From contig NZ_CP133605.1 of the NCBI RefSeq assembly GCF_031199965.1, positions 4,876,501 through 4,940,500 of the forward strand: DNA of 64,000 bases, given 5' to 3'. The notes beneath the pieces were generated by a model. The model ran no database searches and had not been told where the DNA came from. It saw only the letters and a program-made list of their open reading frames with translations. This DNA comes from Paenibacillus sp. D2_2 (lineage in GTDB: Bacteria; Bacillota; Bacilli; Paenibacillales; Paenibacillaceae). Both the position numbers and the translations under genes were made by a program. This document shows, one piece after another, positions 40,203-51,417 of this stretch (the first letter of the stretch is position 1; every line of letters starts with the position of its first letter).

Positions 40203-41362
40203 TAAACTTCCTTTGCCATAGGTATGTTACACGTTATCTTCATACCATTATTCAATTTAGAATCAAAGTTAACTGAACCTGCTAATGCCGATATTCGATC
40301 TTTCATGGAACGTAAGCCAAACCCTAAATTCAGCTCGTTACAACCATTTCCATTATCCTCAATAAGAACAATCAGTTCTTCTTGTTTAAACGATATATTT
40401 ACTTTGATAGAAGTAGCCTGGCCATGTCTTTTTGCATTTGTAAGTCCTTCTTGGATACAACGAATAATGGCAAGCTTTACTCTTTCACTGATTTTGGAGG
40501 CTTCCCCTTCGACAATCAGTCGTATATCCGTTGATGTATGTTTCATAAAATCAGCAATCAGTTCTTCCACTGATTCAACAAGCGTCTGATGATTCTCTGG
40601 AGACATATGGTGAATCGTCTTTCTCACATCGTTCAATCCATTTCGGGCTAAATCTGAAATCTCCTTTATACTTTTTTCTGCCTCTATTTTGTCAGCCTGA
40701 TATAAAAAAGGAAGGGCATCTAAACTTGTTATGACAGATGTGAAAATATGGCCTACTGTATCATGCAAATCTTGTGAAACTCTATTTCTTTCTTCTTTAA
40801 TCGTCAATTCCTCAATCTGTTTTGAGTAGTATTCCAAATCCTTGTTTTTCTCCTCGATAGAAGCGATTAACTCTTTATTAGCTTTATTGACAATGGTCAT
40901 CCTTCCTAAGCAGAATCCAATACCATAGAAAATAATTGTATCAATAAAAATGGCAAAGAAATTCTTATTAATGAAGAGACTGCTAGCCCAAGTAACAACT
41001 ACTAAGAAAGGTCCTAACCAAATTAATGGCTTAGTTTGACAAGCGTAAGCAACAGTAAGAATAGGCACGAGTAGAAAACTATAAGTCACTGATATTTCAT
41101 ACTGACTTGATAAGTAAATAAACAAAGAACCCGTTAACAACACCTCAGCCATTAAATAATATTGGAACCTTATAAGCCCAGGCCGGTAAAATAGATGGGG
41201 TACTAAATAAGAACAAGTAGCCCATAAAAGTATGATCCACTTTTCTGAACGAGTCGAACTAACGAATATCGAGTAGCCATTAAATATAAACCATACCGTA
41301 CGCATGAGAAATAAAAAATAGTCGGGCCAATGCCATTTCCTTTGATCGATAACTGCGTTCAT
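40202..41362 (-). CDS. Sensor histidine kinase, HPK7/NarX-DesK class
   Basis: A 386-residue membrane kinase. The N-terminal half has five or six helices with short loops. The phospho-accepting His is in QDLHDTVGHIFTSVI, preceded by the coiled-coil start EERNRVS, and the HATPase has LAIIRCIQEGLTNAKRHG, EDNGNG and GFGLRSMKDRI. It is translationally coupled to the LuxR-type regulator. Signal unknown; the position of the hydrolase gene suggests that it may be a target. Confidence 0.92.
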   Translation of the reverse strand: MNAVIDQRKWHWPDYFLFLMRTVWFIFNGYSIFVSSTRSEKWIILLWATCSYLVPHLFYRPGLIRFQYYLMAEVLLTGSLFIYLSSQYEISVTYSFLLVPILTVAYACQTKPLIWLGPFLVVVTWASSLFINKNFFAIFIDTIIFYGIGFCLGRMTIVNKANKELIASIEEKNKDLEYYSKQIEELTIKEERNRVSQDLHDTVGHIFTSVITSLDALPFLYQADKIEAEKSIKEISDLARNGLNDVRKTIHHMSPENHQTLVESVEELIADFMKHTSTDIRLIVEGEASKISERVKLAIIRCIQEGLTNAKRHGQATSIKVNISFKQEELIVLIEDNGNGCNELNLGFGLRSMKDRISALAGSVNFDSKLNNGMKITCNIPMAKEV

Positions 41363-41399
41363 TCTTCTCCCCCATCTTCGGTGTCTATAAAACCTTTAA

Positions 41400-42687
41400 T
41401 CATTCCCTAACAGTCCTCAATTTACGGAGAATCTCTAGAAGCATTACATTAAGACTGACCCATACACCACCAAATACATATCCTGCAAAGACATCGCTGG
41501 GATACTGCATCTTGAAATAAATCCGGCTGATGCCTACCGCAAGGCAGATCAGGATTACGCACATAACAAGGGGCACACGGATATAACGAAAGTTGTAATA
41601 TCTCAGCAGAAGGAAAGTCGAAAAACCACATACCGTCAGTGAAATTAATGTTTCTCCGCTCGGGAAGGTATTAATAAACTGGAAGCCAGCTGTAACGGGT
41701 CCTGGACGATGGAACAACATACGCAAAATTCCGTCAATTAACTCCCCTCCGGCAACTACCCATGCAAGAAAGATCAGGTCTAACTTACGTTCTTTGCTGT
41801 GCAGCATGATCCAAAGCGCTGCCAAACCAAGCACGGGACCATAGAAATAAAAGGTGCCGAACTTCGCAAAGGCATGCATCCATTCACTCCATTCGGTACC
41901 AAATGTGGCAGTAACCAGATAGGATACGATCTCATCGAACTGTCCCAATTCTTGGGCAAGAAAGTCCTGGATCAGACCGAGCATCAGCGAGAAAAATAAA
42001 ACGAAAAAGGCAAACGAAGTAAGCAACAGAAACCGAACTTTACCGAACGAATTAAAGTGACGCTCACCCTGTATAAGTAGTTGCATAAGTGCATTAACTA
42101 CTTGACGTTTATACTTACGATACACATAGATCACGATGGCCAGGATTACTGATACGATACCGAAGATGATCATGTAGCGGTTGACCGTTGAATGATACTG
42201 CTCCCATTTGGGGCCAAGCACTTTACCCAAGGAAATAAACAAGCCTACCCAAAAGATTGCGCCGGTATAGGCATAGAGTGCGTAACGCTTAAACGGCAAA
42301 CGTGTAACGCCGCAGAAATACCCTGTAATATGTCGAACTCCAGGTATGAAATAAGCTACAAATAGTAGTTTGTCTCCATATTTCTCTAACCAGAGGGTCA
42401 TCTTGTCTACGCGTTCTTCTGTAAGATGGACACGTTCCCCATACCGCGCAACAAACGGCCTTCCCAAACGGTATCCAATCCAATAAGAGAGCGTTACCCC
42501 GGCCAAGACACCTGAACCTGGCAGATATGATACTGATTAACCAGTTCAGCTTATGTTCATATACAGAGAGACCAATATAACTCATTATCATCTCCCCAGG
42601 AAGCGGCAATGCCAACATTTCGAGGAACAGGAACAAGGCGATAAGTCCATACCCATAGTGCTCCAGCAAATTTGTTAAAATGTCCAA
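41400..42687 (-). CDS. DedA-PAP2 fusion membrane protein (frameshifted)
   Basis: A DedA/SNARE-associated membrane domain (residues 1-200; LPGEMIMSYIG, VAYFIPGVRHITGYFCG) is fused to a PAP2-like phosphatase domain (residues 220-429). The frame breaks near 42515; removing one base (or adding two) in TCTGCCAGG gives SAGSGVLAGVTLSYWIG. The PAP2 domain has RMLFHRPGP, FPSGETLI and SRIYFKMQYPSD. Where active PAP2 enzymes have His (PSGH and SRxxxxxH), this protein has Glu and Gln. DedA proteins act in phospholipid flipping, so the fusion may couple lipid translocation with a non-canonical or inactive phosphatase fold. Confidence 0.88.
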
Positions 42688-42798
42688 GATTCATCACCTA
42701 CTAAATATAGGCGGATTGCAGAACAACTAATCCGCAACCTCGATATAGCGCAATTGTAAACTTAGGAATACTATTGGTCAAATTGATATCCTTATGCC

Positions 42799-44345
42799 TC
42801 AAGAATTCCCTACAGCAGCTGACAACCTTCCACCTAACAGGATATGAGCTTCAGCTTCGGTGTCAGGTATTTCCGTATTCTCTGAAGCAGAGATATACTC
42901 ATCAAAAGCACGGGTAAGATCTCCCTTCATAATCCAACAAACGGGATGTGGAAAGATACCTACTAAGTCGGAACTGACATTATGGAGCAACGGATACTTT
43001 GTGAGGAGATTAGTAAGAAGCGTGTCAATCTTCAATTTTTCTGATGATAGAGGTCGCTTCTTTTGATGTCCAAAAAAAGCAAGAGCAGCTGGTCATCCGG
43101 CTTATTTATGGAGCGATACGCGATGATCTCCATTTCTGTTAACGATGGCTCGTCTATATCACGGTTTTTATACCAATATTGAAATCGCTCAATAATGCGA
43201 TTGTAGTCTTTCCGTAGAACATATGGGATCATATCAGGCATTTTCAACAGTAAATACTTCAGTGCTTCTTTTTTAGTGAAGTGAGATAAGTGCGGATAGA
43301 TGGATGCAAGGATTTCGATAGCCATTTCGGCGCTGCCCGGGGTTCGGTATTTTTTTTGCGCGAGAAGCCATTTTGCAACTGGAGTGCGCAGTTTTAAATC
43401 AAGCTCTTCATCAGAAATGTCGATCTGCTCAAACAATTCCTTAGTTTTATCATGGGTTAATAAGTCACACAGGTTTTGCAGTTTTGAATGGTGCGACAAG
43501 TTTGTGTGAAATAGAACGGCTATCGTGTCGATTATTCCGTTATAGTAGACAAGCTGAAGATATCGGTTATTCTGCGGGGAGATTGCTCCGCACTTGTCTA
43601 TCAGAAATGCACGTGCTGTATCATCGAGTATACGGTCGCATGTAGTACGAGTAGCGTCTAAATGATACGAGGAAGATTGTGGATAGACGTAGTATTTGTG
43701 TAATGAGTCTGCAAGGATACCGGCACAGCGGGCATTACGAAAATTCTCAATGGCAAACAGTGTATCATAACCGTAGTGTATATTTGCCATACGAGAAGAA
43801 TCAAATCTGCGTAGCACCGACACTTTGTAAAGTTTACACCATACTGTCCTCATAAACTGATGATACTGAGAAAAATAAGTGTTAAACATATCAGGTCTAT
43901 CTAATATGAGGTTTTGATCCAATATGCGAATCCCCATCAGATTCTTGTTAGTCTCATCGATAAAATCATGTCCACAAGCCGCGACATCGAGATCGTAATT
44001 CGATATAAATCGCATCATACTCGTCAAGAAGTTCGGTTTATATTCATCGTCTGCATCGAGAAAACAGAGATAATCGGAATCATCATAATTCTGGATAATT
44101 TCTGTCCAGCTATTCCCCTTTTCATGAACATGATTCTGCTTGTTTCTACGCGCAACAATACGTGAATCTTGGGACGCAAATTGTTCTATGATTTTACCTG
44201 TTCCATCGGTCGAGGCGTTATCCAATAGATACCAAACCCAGTTCTGCTCAGTCTGAGCAAGAACGCTCTGAATCGCACGCGCCATTGTTTTTTTTGCATT
44301 ATAAGCGTAGGTGTATAAAATACACTTTTTCAAGGAGCCATTCAT
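42799..44345 (-). CDS. Glycosyltransferase family 2 protein (frameshifted)
   Basis: About 514 residues. The GT-A fold is at the N-terminus: YTYAYNAKKTMARAIQSVL, LLDNASTDGTGKII and the metal motif FLDADDE. The C-terminal half is helical. The frame breaks near 43045: CAGAAAAATTGAAG needs one more A to give QKKLKIDTLLTNLL. It lies in the glycan gene cluster though separated from the others by a plus-strand gene. Acceptor and donor unknown. Confidence 0.87.
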
Positions 44346-44528
44346 CCCCTAAGCATTTAAAAATATGTTCATGAGTTCGCGGAAATTCTCCCAGCTTCTA
44401 TAGATTATGTGCGTTTGAATAAAAAGTGTATATGCGTTGTAACCTATCCCATTAGATGACTTTTGAATTAGCATGGCTGCATCCGAATGCGCTATATACA
44501 GATATCAGCTTATTGGAGGCTTTAACAT

Positions 44529-45667
44529 ATGATCTCATTAGTGACCCGCTCCCTTATTTCACTCCTCCTTCTATCCATTTTTTCTTCTGGACCTGTGATG
44601 GTCTATGCTAACGACAAGACGCCTTCAGGTACTATTGCCATCAGTGTACGGATAAGTCCTTCCGCAACATATGAGCACAAAACGGTTTTAACAGAGGTGG
44701 CAACTATTCAATTATTGAAGGGTAGTATAGAACAAAAAGCAGAACACCCTATTGGGCTCACCGACATTTACATAACGATCATACAACATGACAAGACAAG
44801 CCATTTTCGAATGGAGAAATCCGGCGCCTTGTGGAATGAAGCTGAATTAACACGTCTAGTCCTGACTCGTAAAGCAACGAAAAAATTGCAGGCCAATGCT
44901 AACTCTCTGAGAGCAAGTCATTATGGATCGATTCCCCCTTGGAGTGAAGTCAACAAACTGCTTCCGAAGAAAAGTAAGTTCTCTATTATAGATATGGAAA
45001 AGGGCTTAGTCTTTCGTGCGCAACGTCGTGCTGGAAGCAGGCATGCTGATGTGCAGCCGCTAACCAAAGAGGACACGAAGACGATGAAACAGATATTTGA
45101 TAATCGCTGGAGTTGGGATCGAAGAGCAATCGTTGTCGTTATGGATAACAATAAAAGGATCGCAGCTTCTATGAATGGGATGCCTCATGGCGGGACGGAA
45201 TTCCGGACAACGGATTCTCCGGGCACTTCTGTATTCACTTCTTAGACAGTAGTACACATCGCTCAATTCATCCGGATTTACTTCATCAGTTGAAGGTTCA
45301 CACGGCTGCAGGAAAAAGGGATGAATTCCTTAACAGTTTAACTCCTAATAAGCTTATGCAGACATTTATTGCAGCATTGTCGCAACGGGATTCTGACCTT
45401 CTGACAACCATGTTGGAGGGTGCAAATCAAGAAACGGTAAACACTTTTCTGAAAGAACTGGAAAGCGGAACTGCATTTCGCATGATAATTAGAAAAAAAC
45501 TCGCCCTAACAGACAAAGAGTATGGACTAACGGAACATATAGTTATACCCGTCTTAATGAAACGTAAGAACCAGTCAGAACAAAGCGTATCTCTCCAATT
45601 CGAGCTTGTACGAGAATCTGTCTATTTACCGTGGAAAATAATGAACGTGCAATTCACGCGAAAATGA
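44529..45667 (+). CDS. Hypothetical secreted protein with HFCIHF motif (frameshifted)
   Basis: About 379 residues. The N-terminus is a signal peptide (LISLLLLSIFSSGPVMVYA). The central part has VQPLTKEDTKTMKQIF and, after the frame break, GIPDNGFSGHFCIHFLDSST. The Cys with two His nearby recalls the active site of cysteine-based transpeptidases, but I cannot assign a family. The frame breaks near 45197: GGCGGGACGG needs one more G. GGAGG precedes the ATG. It lies between two minus-strand glycosyltransferase genes. Confidence 0.7.
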
Positions 45668-45668
45668 T

Positions 45669-46549
45669 CTATTTCTCCCCTTTATCAGCTAAGTAATCCG
45701 TCATATATTTTAGTTGCTTCTCACAGCCTGCTAATCGGTTTGTTATGATGTTCTCACACATGCTTTGCATAAAAGCGAGCAGAGACTCTTCAATATCTCG
45801 GCAATTTCCGGTGCATGTTTGGAGAGATATTCTGCCCGTGTTTGATACATCGCCAAATACTCATTAAGTAGCTCCGGCGTCATCTGCTTGCCCTGTATAA
45901 ACGCCGTCATGTTAGACGAGTGTTTCCTAAAATAATACTTCGCGATATTCCACACGGCTATTCGCTGCGCCCGTTCAAATACCTTGTAGATAACGTGAAT
46001 GTCGTCCACTAGCACATGGTCCGGAAATGACAGACCCTTCCACAGACTACGCCTAAAGAGCTTCGTAGGCGGTGCGGCGTTGTAAAGCTGACGCTTTAAT
46101 AGCTCTCTTAATCCTTGCAATCGGTCAAAAACGAACCGTTTATTGTCGATGAAGTATGGCTCCAGCCTGTCCTCGAAATCGTTATAACTACCGCAAATGG
46201 CAATATCGGCATACTCTTCGCATGCAAGATCGGCGAGGAACGAGAGCATCGATGGCTCGCAACGGTCGTCGTCATCCACAAATGTAACATATTCACCCGT
46301 AGCGGCAGCAAGGCCCCTGTTGCGTCCAAACGATGCACCGATGTTTTGCGGAATAGTTAATAGTTTCACCCGCGCATCCGTTTCCGCGTAAGCGTCACAG
46401 AGCTCCGCTGTACCGTCGGTTGATCCATTATTGACTAGAATCAGCTCGTAATCACTGAATGTTTGATTCCGCAAGGAATCCAGCATGATTGGCAGATATT
46501 GCTCGCGATTGTAGGTAAGCAATATAACGCTAATAAACGGCATAGACAC
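45669..46549 (-). CDS. Glycosyltransferase family 2 protein (frameshifted at the 3' end)
   Basis: About 293 residues. Motifs: VILLTYNREQYLPIMLDSL, LVNNGSTDGTAEL and FVDDDDRCEPSML. The apparent end CKACVRTS is out of frame: near 45797 one missing base (ATATTGAAG) hides the true end EESLLAFMQSMCENI through ADKGEK, stopping at 45669. It is the last gene of the sugar-nucleotide operon and starts ten bases after the upstream glycosyltransferase stop. Confidence 0.87.
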
Positions 46550-46558
46550 CTCCAGATG

Positions 46559-47901
46559 TTATAATTCGACAATAAGTAAATCACTTTCGTCAATACCAAG
46601 CTCGATAAACTGTCTCCTGAGTTCTTCCGCACATTTTGGTATCCGGATCCGATAAGGATCGTTATTGGCCTGTCACTAGCTATCTTCGTTATAGCGGCAG
46701 GGAGACGAACAGGAATTCCAGCAGCTAACATTCCGTTTTTTTGTTCATCGTTATCGAAGAAACCAGAAAAAGAAAGGCCGCATGCCTCAAAAGCAGTTTT
46801 CAAATATAAACCGATATGGCCGGTCGGAACAAGATATATGTCTCCTCCCTTGGCTAAAGCCCTCCTGGCTATTTGCTTAACGATGTCAAAGCACTGTACC
46901 CTCAGACGAGCAAGGCCCGCCGCAGCGCCCTCTGATAACAGCGTTTCAATTACAGAATGGTCGTGGTCTTTCGAAAGCGCGGCTGTACCTTTCAAATCAT
47001 TTTGCTGCAAATATTGATCTATCCCAGCGGAGCTTTCGGTTATATGCTCATTGCTCATGGTACATAGCGCGGTAACGAGTTGGTAACGAAATTGCTCTAT
47101 ATAGATGCGGACAAAGCGGCGCTCTTGTTCCGTCTTTGCCGCACTCCGCATCAACCACTCCAAAGAGAGCATCAGCTTGCAGCACTCCAAAATATGCTCC
47201 GCTACAGTCATTCTTGAAATAGATGATGAACGCACTCGATACAAATAAACCAGCGTGTCAACGTAGTATACCGAGTGCGCCGAGAGCAATGTACGGACAG
47301 ATACATCGACATCATGATAAATACTCAGCCAGCGTCTTTAAAGGCTTAACTGATGCATTACCATACTCCCGTAATTTTCGCGAAAAAATCAGCCGCCATG
47401 TTGCTACATTAAACGGCTGTGCTTCGCTCAGATATTCAAGGGCTTGATCCTTATTGCGCCCGTTAATGCGCTCGGTTTGATAAGTTTTGTCCGTAAAATT
47501 GATGACGTTTTCCTCCAAAACCGTACTGAACCGCCCAAAAAGCACATCGGGAGCGCCGCTTTGTAAAATATCCACGATTTCGCTATACGCATTCGGAGCT
47601 AACATATCATCGCCATCTACATAATGGATGTACTGCCCCCTTGCTTTTTTGGTGCCGTAAATGACTGCTCTGCCGGAACCAGCTCACCGGTCAGCTCGTA
47701 ATATCGGATCTGTTGATGATTCGCTGCATATTCTCTGCAAATGGCATCGCTCCCGTCAATAGAGTTGTTATTGACCAGAACGATCTCATAATCATCAAAA
47801 GGCTGATTAATGATGCTGTCCAAGCACGCACCAATATAACGCTCTAAATTGAATACACTCACGATAAAGCTTACAAGCGGCCTTTGCCTTAATCTCCGCA
47901 T
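46559..47901 (-). CDS. Glycosyltransferase family 2 protein with C-terminal Rossmann-like domain (three frameshifts)
   Basis: About 447 residues. The N-terminal GT-A domain has VSFIVSVFNLERYIGACLDS, LVNNNSIDGSD and YVDGDDMLAPN. The C-terminal 150 residues (DIYLVPTGHIGLYLKTAFE, SGFFDNDE, ITILIGSGY) form a nucleotide-binding-like fold. Frames break near 47687 (one G missing, ELGSGRAVIYGTKKA), near 47320 and near 46645 (TACCAAAATG needs one more C, then GYPKCAEELRRQ). The true stop is at 46559. It starts three bases after the epimerase stop (TGAATATG). Confidence 0.82.
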
Positions 47902-47903
47902 AT

Positions 47904-49010
47904 TCACACCTCTTGTATGAACCATTTTTCATGATATCCATTCATCTCTAAGTACCTCAGATAACGTTCTACCCCGACCGCGTATCCACGGATGGCTTGT
48001 AACCCAGTACTGTTCTTATTTTGCTCAAATCTGGACGGCGGCGCTGTGGGTTATCCGTATTGTAATGTTGATCCGTATGCTCACGAAAAAGGATGCTCCC
48101 GTTATATCCGAAGAGGAAGTTCCCGACAGAACGGTAGATCTCCACTAATTCTCGTATCGTCATTTCTTCCGCATCGTTACCGATATTAAAGATGTCGTAC
48201 CTGGCGTACAACGCACATTTTAGCGATGCGAGCGTCGTATCCGAAGCATAACAGAAGGTACGGGTCGCTTTGCCGTCGCTGTACAAGACAATCGGTTCGT
48301 TCCTCATAATATTCAGCGCAAAATCTGCCGGGCGCGTTTATCGTTAGTTCGTAGCCCGGGTCCGAAGCTGTTAAATGGGCGCAACACGGTCACCGGGAAG
48401 CCTCTCTGATAATGAAAGTTATAACAGAGCGTTTCGGCATAACGCTTCGATTCATCATAACAGGAGCGCGGCCCGGAGCTGTTAACGTTGCCCCAATAAG
48501 TTTCTGGCGTTGGCACCAATCTAGGATCAGGATCACCATAAACCTCGCTGGTGGAGTAGAACAACAAGTTAAAGATACCTCTGTCACCGTAAAAGTCTAA
48601 TAAGCGTCGCAACCCGACTACGTCGGCGTCCATCGTCTCGATGGGATGCAATCTGTAGTATACGGGAGACGCGAGCGACGCCATATGAAAAATAAGGTCC
48701 GCGTCGCCGGCGAACGAAAAATCCTCCCGAGTAACATCACCCTCGCGCACCGTGAACAGGGGGTGACTCTCTATTGCGTGAACCCATTTGGGTTTTCCAA
48801 AATATAGTTATCTAGCACATAGATACGTTTCACACCAAATGTCTGCCCATACTCTGCAAAAAACTGCACCAGCATAAATCCAAGAGAGCCAGCAAAGCCC
48901 GTTATTAATATGCTCCTACCAGACAGCGCGCTGCGCTCGCGCTCTGTGAGTCCATCCGCGATACTCCTCAAGTCCTCTATTAGAATTCTGTTATTCGTCA
49001 TGTTGTTCAT
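47904..49010 (-). CDS. NAD-dependent epimerase/dehydratase, UDP-glucuronate decarboxylase-like (three frameshifts)
   Basis: Extended SDR of about 368 residues with a 30-residue N-terminal extension. It has ILITGFAGSLGFML for the dinucleotide, FHMASLASPVYY, STSEVYGDP, and the active site GPRSCYDESKRYAETLCYNF, which closely matches UDP-glucuronate decarboxylase (UXS). The neighbour UDP-glucose dehydrogenase would supply UDP-glucuronate, giving UDP-xylose. Frames break near 48768 (NPKWVHAIESHPLF after one base), 48322 (KRAPADFALNIMR after one C), and 47977 (TRVGVERYLRYLEMNG after one G). Confidence 0.83.
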
Positions 49011-49029
49011 CAAATGGCTACTCCCCCCG

Positions 49030-50280
49030 TCAAATTACTACTTCATTTCCTAAGAAATATCTGCAATCGACGAAGCATGTGTCTGGAAAAACCCTATCAA
49101 TACCTTTAAATTCTTCCCAAGCAGTCACAAGCGCGACCGTGTCGCAGGTTTCACACACCTCTTGCGCCGACGTACAATAGGTGATGGGAAGTCTGTACGT
49201 GTTTTGAAATTCCCGCATGGCAAGTGGATCATAGGTATAGATGTTAATATAACCCTCCTGTATCAGTGCAGCGATGATCTTCGCCGCCGGGCTGTCGCGA
49301 ACGTCATCAGAACCCGGCTTGAACGACAGGCCGAGTATCCCGATTTTCTCGGTTTTCTCGCCTGCCACACGAGCGATTTTTCGAGCAGTCCGTTCCGGCA
49401 TTTCGTTATTAAGAGAGATTACACCTTCCAGTATTCGTGGTATGAATCCCCGGTTTCGTGCGACAGCATCAAGGGCAGCTGTATCTTTGGGCAGGCAATA
49501 CCCGCCGTAACCGCAGCCGGGGTATATGTAGGTATTGATTCCCGCGCCGGCAAGCCGTCTGTCCTCATGCAGAATGCGAAACGCTCTTGCCGTATCGATA
49601 TCGCCGACCGCATCTGCAAGTAAAGCCATCTCATTCGAGTAGCTGATCAGCGAGGCAAGCAAGGAGTTTGATAGATATTTAATAAACTCAGCCGTGTTAG
49701 GCTCTACAATATGAAGCGGTGCGCTAAACGGCTTATAAAGCTCCGCGAGTACGTCTTTTGCTGTATCGTCAGACACACCACAGACAATTCTGTCAGGGTT
49801 CATGAAATCCTCCCAGCACTTGCCCTCACGTAGAAACTCCGGGTTTACCGCAACCGGATTATATACTCCCTTCGCGCGGACATGCGGCGTAACTCGTTCG
49901 TTAAGCGTTCCTGGTGGAATCGTGGATTTTACGACAAGTACACAATCTTTGGAGACTATTTCAAGAACGCTATCAATCGCAAATAGCATATATGACAAAT
50001 CCGCGCTTCCGTCAGGTAGACCCGGGGTTCCAACGCAAAAAAAGCAGATGTCGCTCTTATACGCCGCATCTATTGCACTGTCCGCTATGGTGAATGCTTT
50101 ACCGAAATTCCGTGCAAGCGCGTCATCCATTCCTGGCTCGAAGAACGGGACTTTTCCGCAGGATATCTCTGCACAGCGCTCTTTATTAATGTCATATCCG
50201 CACACAGTAAAACCTTTGTCCGCAAAACCGAGCGCAGTAGTCAGCCCGACAAACCCAAGTCCGAATACAGCTATACGCAT
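49030..50280 (-). CDS. UDP-glucose/GDP-mannose dehydrogenase family protein
   Basis: A 416-residue sugar-nucleotide 6-dehydrogenase. The N-terminus is MRIAVFGLGFVGLTTALGF. The catalytic Cys lies in GCGYGGYCLPKDTAAL, and a C-terminal UDP-binding fold begins near KIGILGLSFKPGSDDVRDSP. From the gene context it should oxidise UDP-glucose to UDP-glucuronate for the downstream decarboxylase. Frame intact. It lies 12 bases after the cytidylyltransferase. Confidence 0.92.
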   Translation of the reverse strand: MRIAVFGLGFVGLTTALGFADKGFTVCGYDINKERCAEISCGKVPFFEPGMDDALARNFGKAFTIADSAIDAAYKSDICFFCVGTPGLPDGSADLSYMLFAIDSVLEIVSKDCVLVVKSTIPPGTLNERVTPHVRAKGVYNPVAVNPEFLREGKCWEDFMNPDRIVCGVSDDTAKDVLAELYKPFSAPLHIVEPNTAEFIKYLSNSLLASLISYSNEMALLADAVGDIDTARAFRILHEDRRLAGAGINTYIYPGCGYGGYCLPKDTAALDAVARNRGFIPRILEGVISLNNEMPERTARKIARVAGEKTEKIGILGLSFKPGSDDVRDSPAAKIIAALIQEGYINIYTYDPLAMREFQNTYRLPITYCTSAQEVCETCDTVALVTAWEEFKGIDRVFPDTCFVDCRYFLGNEVVI

Positions 50281-50292
50281 TTCCTCTCCCCC

Positions 50293-51074
50293 TCAGTCCA
50301 CCCATACTTTCCACTGCGCATTGCCGCTCTCCCAATCAGCTTCGAGCGCGCTTTTATCCCGAGCTGTATCCATGCAGGCCCAGAACTTATTATGCTTATA
50401 TACACCAAGCTTGCCCTCTACGCTCAAGCGCTCAAGCGGATTACGCTCAAAAATCGTTGAATCTCCATCTATATAATCAAAGACTTCGGGTTCCAGCACC
50501 ATGAAGCCTCCGTTTATCCAAACACCATCTTCCTGCACTTTTTCGTGAAAACCAGTTATTGTCCCATCACGGTCGTTGATGTTAAGAACGCCAAACCGCC
50601 CGCCAGGTTGAATCGCTGATAATGTGACGGTCTTTTCTGACTTTTCATGCGTTTGTATAAGTTGTGTTAGATCAATATCACTGACTCCGTCGCCGTAGGT
50701 CATCATAAACCGCTCATTGCCAATATAGGGCGCGATCCGCTTAATACGTCCGCCGGTCTGTGTGTGTAGCCCCGTATCCACGACGGTGACTTTCCATGGC
50801 TCCACGGTATTCGCGTGTACAATCATCTTGTTCTCGGCTGTAAAGTCAAATGTCATATCGCTGCGGTGAATATAATAGTTGGCAAAGTATTCTTTAATCA
50901 TATATCCCTTATATCCACAGCAAATGATGAATTCGTTAAAGCCGTAATGAGCGTAAATCTTCATAATATGCCACAACATCGGTGCGTCACCGATCTCTAT
51001 CATTGGCTTAGGTCGTAAATGCGATTCTTCACTTATACGGTCCCGAACCCCCCCGCGAGAATTACTACTTTCAT
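50293..51074 (-). CDS. rfbF: Glucose-1-phosphate cytidylyltransferase (frameshifted)
   Basis: A 260-residue nucleotidyltransferase forming CDP-glucose. The N-terminus MKVVILAGGFGTRISEESHL with RPKPMIEIGDAPMLWHIMK is diagnostic of RfbF. MMTYGDGVSDIDL holds the metal Asp, and FHEKVQEDGVWINGGFMV the sugar site. The frame breaks near 51043: GGGACCGTATAAG needs one more C to read GTRIS. Start ATG 51074 has GGAGG upstream. It is the first gene of the sugar-nucleotide operon. No CDP-glucose 4,6-dehydratase is evident beside it, which is unusual. Confidence 0.9.
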
Positions 51075-51161
51075 ATAAGCCTCCATTCCGGCGACTATAT
51101 ATTCACCCATAAAGTATGGTATGCCGATGAATAGGCTTGGGTGCATTCTTTTTCAAATAAC

Positions 51162-51192
51162 AAAAAAGCCCCGATGTAAAATTAACATCGGG
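51162..51192 (-). terminator. Hairpin with T-tract in the leader of the glycan operon
   Basis: CCCGATGT (51170-51177) pairs with ACATCGGG (51185-51192), and the minus strand continues GGCTTTTTTG. It lies 90 bases upstream of rfbF, as a second stop for the upstream gene or as a leader attenuator. Confidence 0.75.
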
Positions 51193-51342
51193 ACATGGTT
51201 CCACACATTTTTATCACTGAATCATTCTAAGATTCATCCTTCGAAAATTTCAAATATCGATGGTTCCTTATATCTCCAAAAAATCGATTATCTCTTTTGC
51301 AGACATTAATAAATTCTATCATTTGATAATGTAGACAACATT

Positions 51343-51384
51343 AAAAAGATGCTATGAAAATTAAATTTCATAGCATCTTTTTGT
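51343..51384. terminator. Bidirectional terminator after the two-helix membrane protein gene
   Basis: AAAAGATGCTATGAAA pairs with TTTCATAGCATCTTTT across a short AT loop, with T-runs on both sides. Confidence 0.88.
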
Positions 51385-51417
51385 AGCTTTAAATAAACCA
51401 ATCACTGTCACAATATT

